Positions 63,579 through 64,000 of a stretch of DNA of 64,000 bases are shown here, piece by piece. The notes under the pieces were generated by a model. It was given only the letters and a program-made list of their open reading frames with translations, had not been told where the DNA came from and searched no databases. This DNA is from Mycobacterium syngnathidarum (lineage in GTDB: Bacteria; Actinomycetota; Actinomycetes; Mycobacteriales; Mycobacteriaceae): contig NZ_MLCL01000089.1 of the NCBI RefSeq assembly GCF_001942625.1, positions 558,001-622,000 on the forward strand, given 5' to 3'. The position numbers were made by a program, and so were the translations under genes. The stretch's first letter is position 1, and each line of letters starts with the position of its first letter.

Positions 63579-64000
63579 CTATGCCGCGGTTGGGGTGCTT
63601 CCTGCTTCATCGCCTCGCGCATCCCGTGTGTTGGGAGGACTTACCGAGGCTCCACAGGCGTTTAGTCTCTCTGCCCGCCCGGCAGCGAGAATGATCTTGG
63701 CGGCGTTGTGGTCGCGGTCGTGGACTACCTCGCACGCCGGGCACATCCATTGCCGGATCTGTAGTGGGAGTTCGTCGAGGCGGTGCCCACACCCGGGTGT
63801 AGAGCAGGTTTTGCTCGATGCCAGCCACCGCGACACCGGGTGCACGCTGCGCCCGTAGAGGTCGGCTTTCTCGCCAATGATCCGCACGAACTGACCCCAC
63901 CCCGCATCGCTGATCGCGCGCGCCAACCGGCGGTTTTTGACCATGCCCACGATGTTGAGGTCTTCGACGTGGATCACTTGGTTGTCGCGAACCAACACCA
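63579..64000 (-). CDS. tnpB: RNA-guided endonuclease TnpB, C-terminal part
   Basis: About 139 residues of the C-terminus are present; the N-terminus lies beyond the window edge. The RuvC-like segment IHVEDLNIVGMVKNRRLARA contains the catalytic acidic residue (Glu-Asp). AISDAGWGQFVRIIGEKADL follows, then a zinc ribbon with CSTPGC and MCPACEVVHD, and DRDHNAAKIILAAG at the end of the RuvC site (catalytic Asp in HDRDHNAA). The first zinc pair is Cys-x4-Cys rather than Cys-x2-Cys. TnpB is programmed by RNA made from the element's right end and promotes its maintenance. Whether the full gene is intact cannot be seen. Confidence 0.88.
   Translation of the reverse strand, partial: VLVRDNQVIHVEDLNIVGMVKNRRLARAISDAGWGQFVRIIGEKADLYGRSVHPVSRWLASSKTCSTPGCGHRLDELPLQIRQWMCPACEVVHDRDHNAAKIILAAGRAERLNACGASVSPPNTRDARGDEAGSTPTAA

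Larger units (their letters stand above)
63537..64000 (-). mobile_element. IS200/IS605-family element (partial, TnpB-bearing), right end in window
   Basis: Contains the C-terminal part of tnpB (63579 onward) and its right-end hairpin; the left end and most of the transposon, including any TnpA, are outside the window. It sits between sequences of mycobacterial origin and just upstream of proC. Confidence 0.78.

Noticed and set aside
1..64000. tRNA or rRNA genes
   Set aside because: I scanned intergenic regions for TTC-containing T-loop sequences and for rRNA-like runs and found none convincing.

Overview
The window comes from a high-GC (about two thirds G+C) actinobacterium, almost certainly a rapidly growing mycobacterium (Mycolicibacterium type). 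MenA, MenB, MenE, HemA/B/C/D/L, CcsA, ResB, CcdA, PitA, ProC, the MmpS/MmpL pair and a 33-residue ribosomal protein bS22 read as mycobacterial proteins. Their order follows the Mycobacterium tuberculosis block Rv0500-Rv0552, recalled from memory because no search could be run. Species was not determined.

Layout. 1-4.3 kb: two acyl-CoA/amidohydrolase-type genes and a membrane-anchored beta-propeller-like protein. 4.4-9.7 kb: a DGPF (YCII) protein, fadD8 and an ECF42 sigma factor, then a HAD hydrolase, an F420-type oxidoreductase and an HdeA-like lipoprotein. 9.8-17.1 kb: menaquinone genes menB and menE around a phosphate transporter (pitA) and two DUF3349 paralogues. 17.1-23 kb: a GNAT enzyme, then a TetR regulator divergent from an exporter operon mmpS-mmpL-DUF732-DUF5078; the last gene resembles Rv0455c, the periplasmic siderophore-secretion factor. 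23.1-29.7 kb: a polytopic membrane protein, a tightly overlapping minus-strand operon (glycosyltransferase, DUF2064, methyltransferase, heme-b/molybdopterin oxidoreductase, membrane protein), and a divergent two-component pair whose kinase has an in-frame stop. 29.8-36 kb: nitronate monooxygenase-like gene, epimerase, MTA phosphorylase, menA, an MHS transporter and small genes. 36-43.9 kb: a MinD-like ATPase and the cytochrome c maturation operon hemL-phosphatase-thioredoxin-ccdA-resB-ccsA. 44-50.4 kb: accessory genes (deazaflavin enzymes, SDR/DUF2867, MddA-like methyltransferase, PPOX, TetR/DUF2236, Tat-exported esterase). 50.4-58.2 kb: heme operon hemA-hemC-hemD-hemB running into four small membrane genes and an APH(3'')-like streptomycin kinase gene. 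58.2-64 kb: SerB1-like, HadA-like, acyltransferase, epimerase, bS22, an excisionase-like HTH protein and proC. A TnpB-bearing IS200/IS605-family element ends just upstream of proC and runs off the window.

Working together: menA/B/E supply menaquinone. HemL/A/C/D/B supply heme, and CcdA/ResA-like/ResB/CcsA attach it to cytochromes c, so the core is respiratory. Several plus-strand genes have a TANNNT -10 six to eight bases before the start codon, the hallmark of mycobacterial leaderless transcription.

Most unusual points: the overlapping glycosyltransferase-molybdoenzyme operon next to a broken two-component system; an exporter operon carrying its own Rv0455c-like partner; a perfect 23-bp inverted repeat inside the first codons of resB; an ECF42/DGPF pair separated by fadD8; a menE reading frame without a usable standard start codon at its conserved N-terminus; an APH(3'') gene at the tail of the heme operon; and a TnpB element abutting proC.
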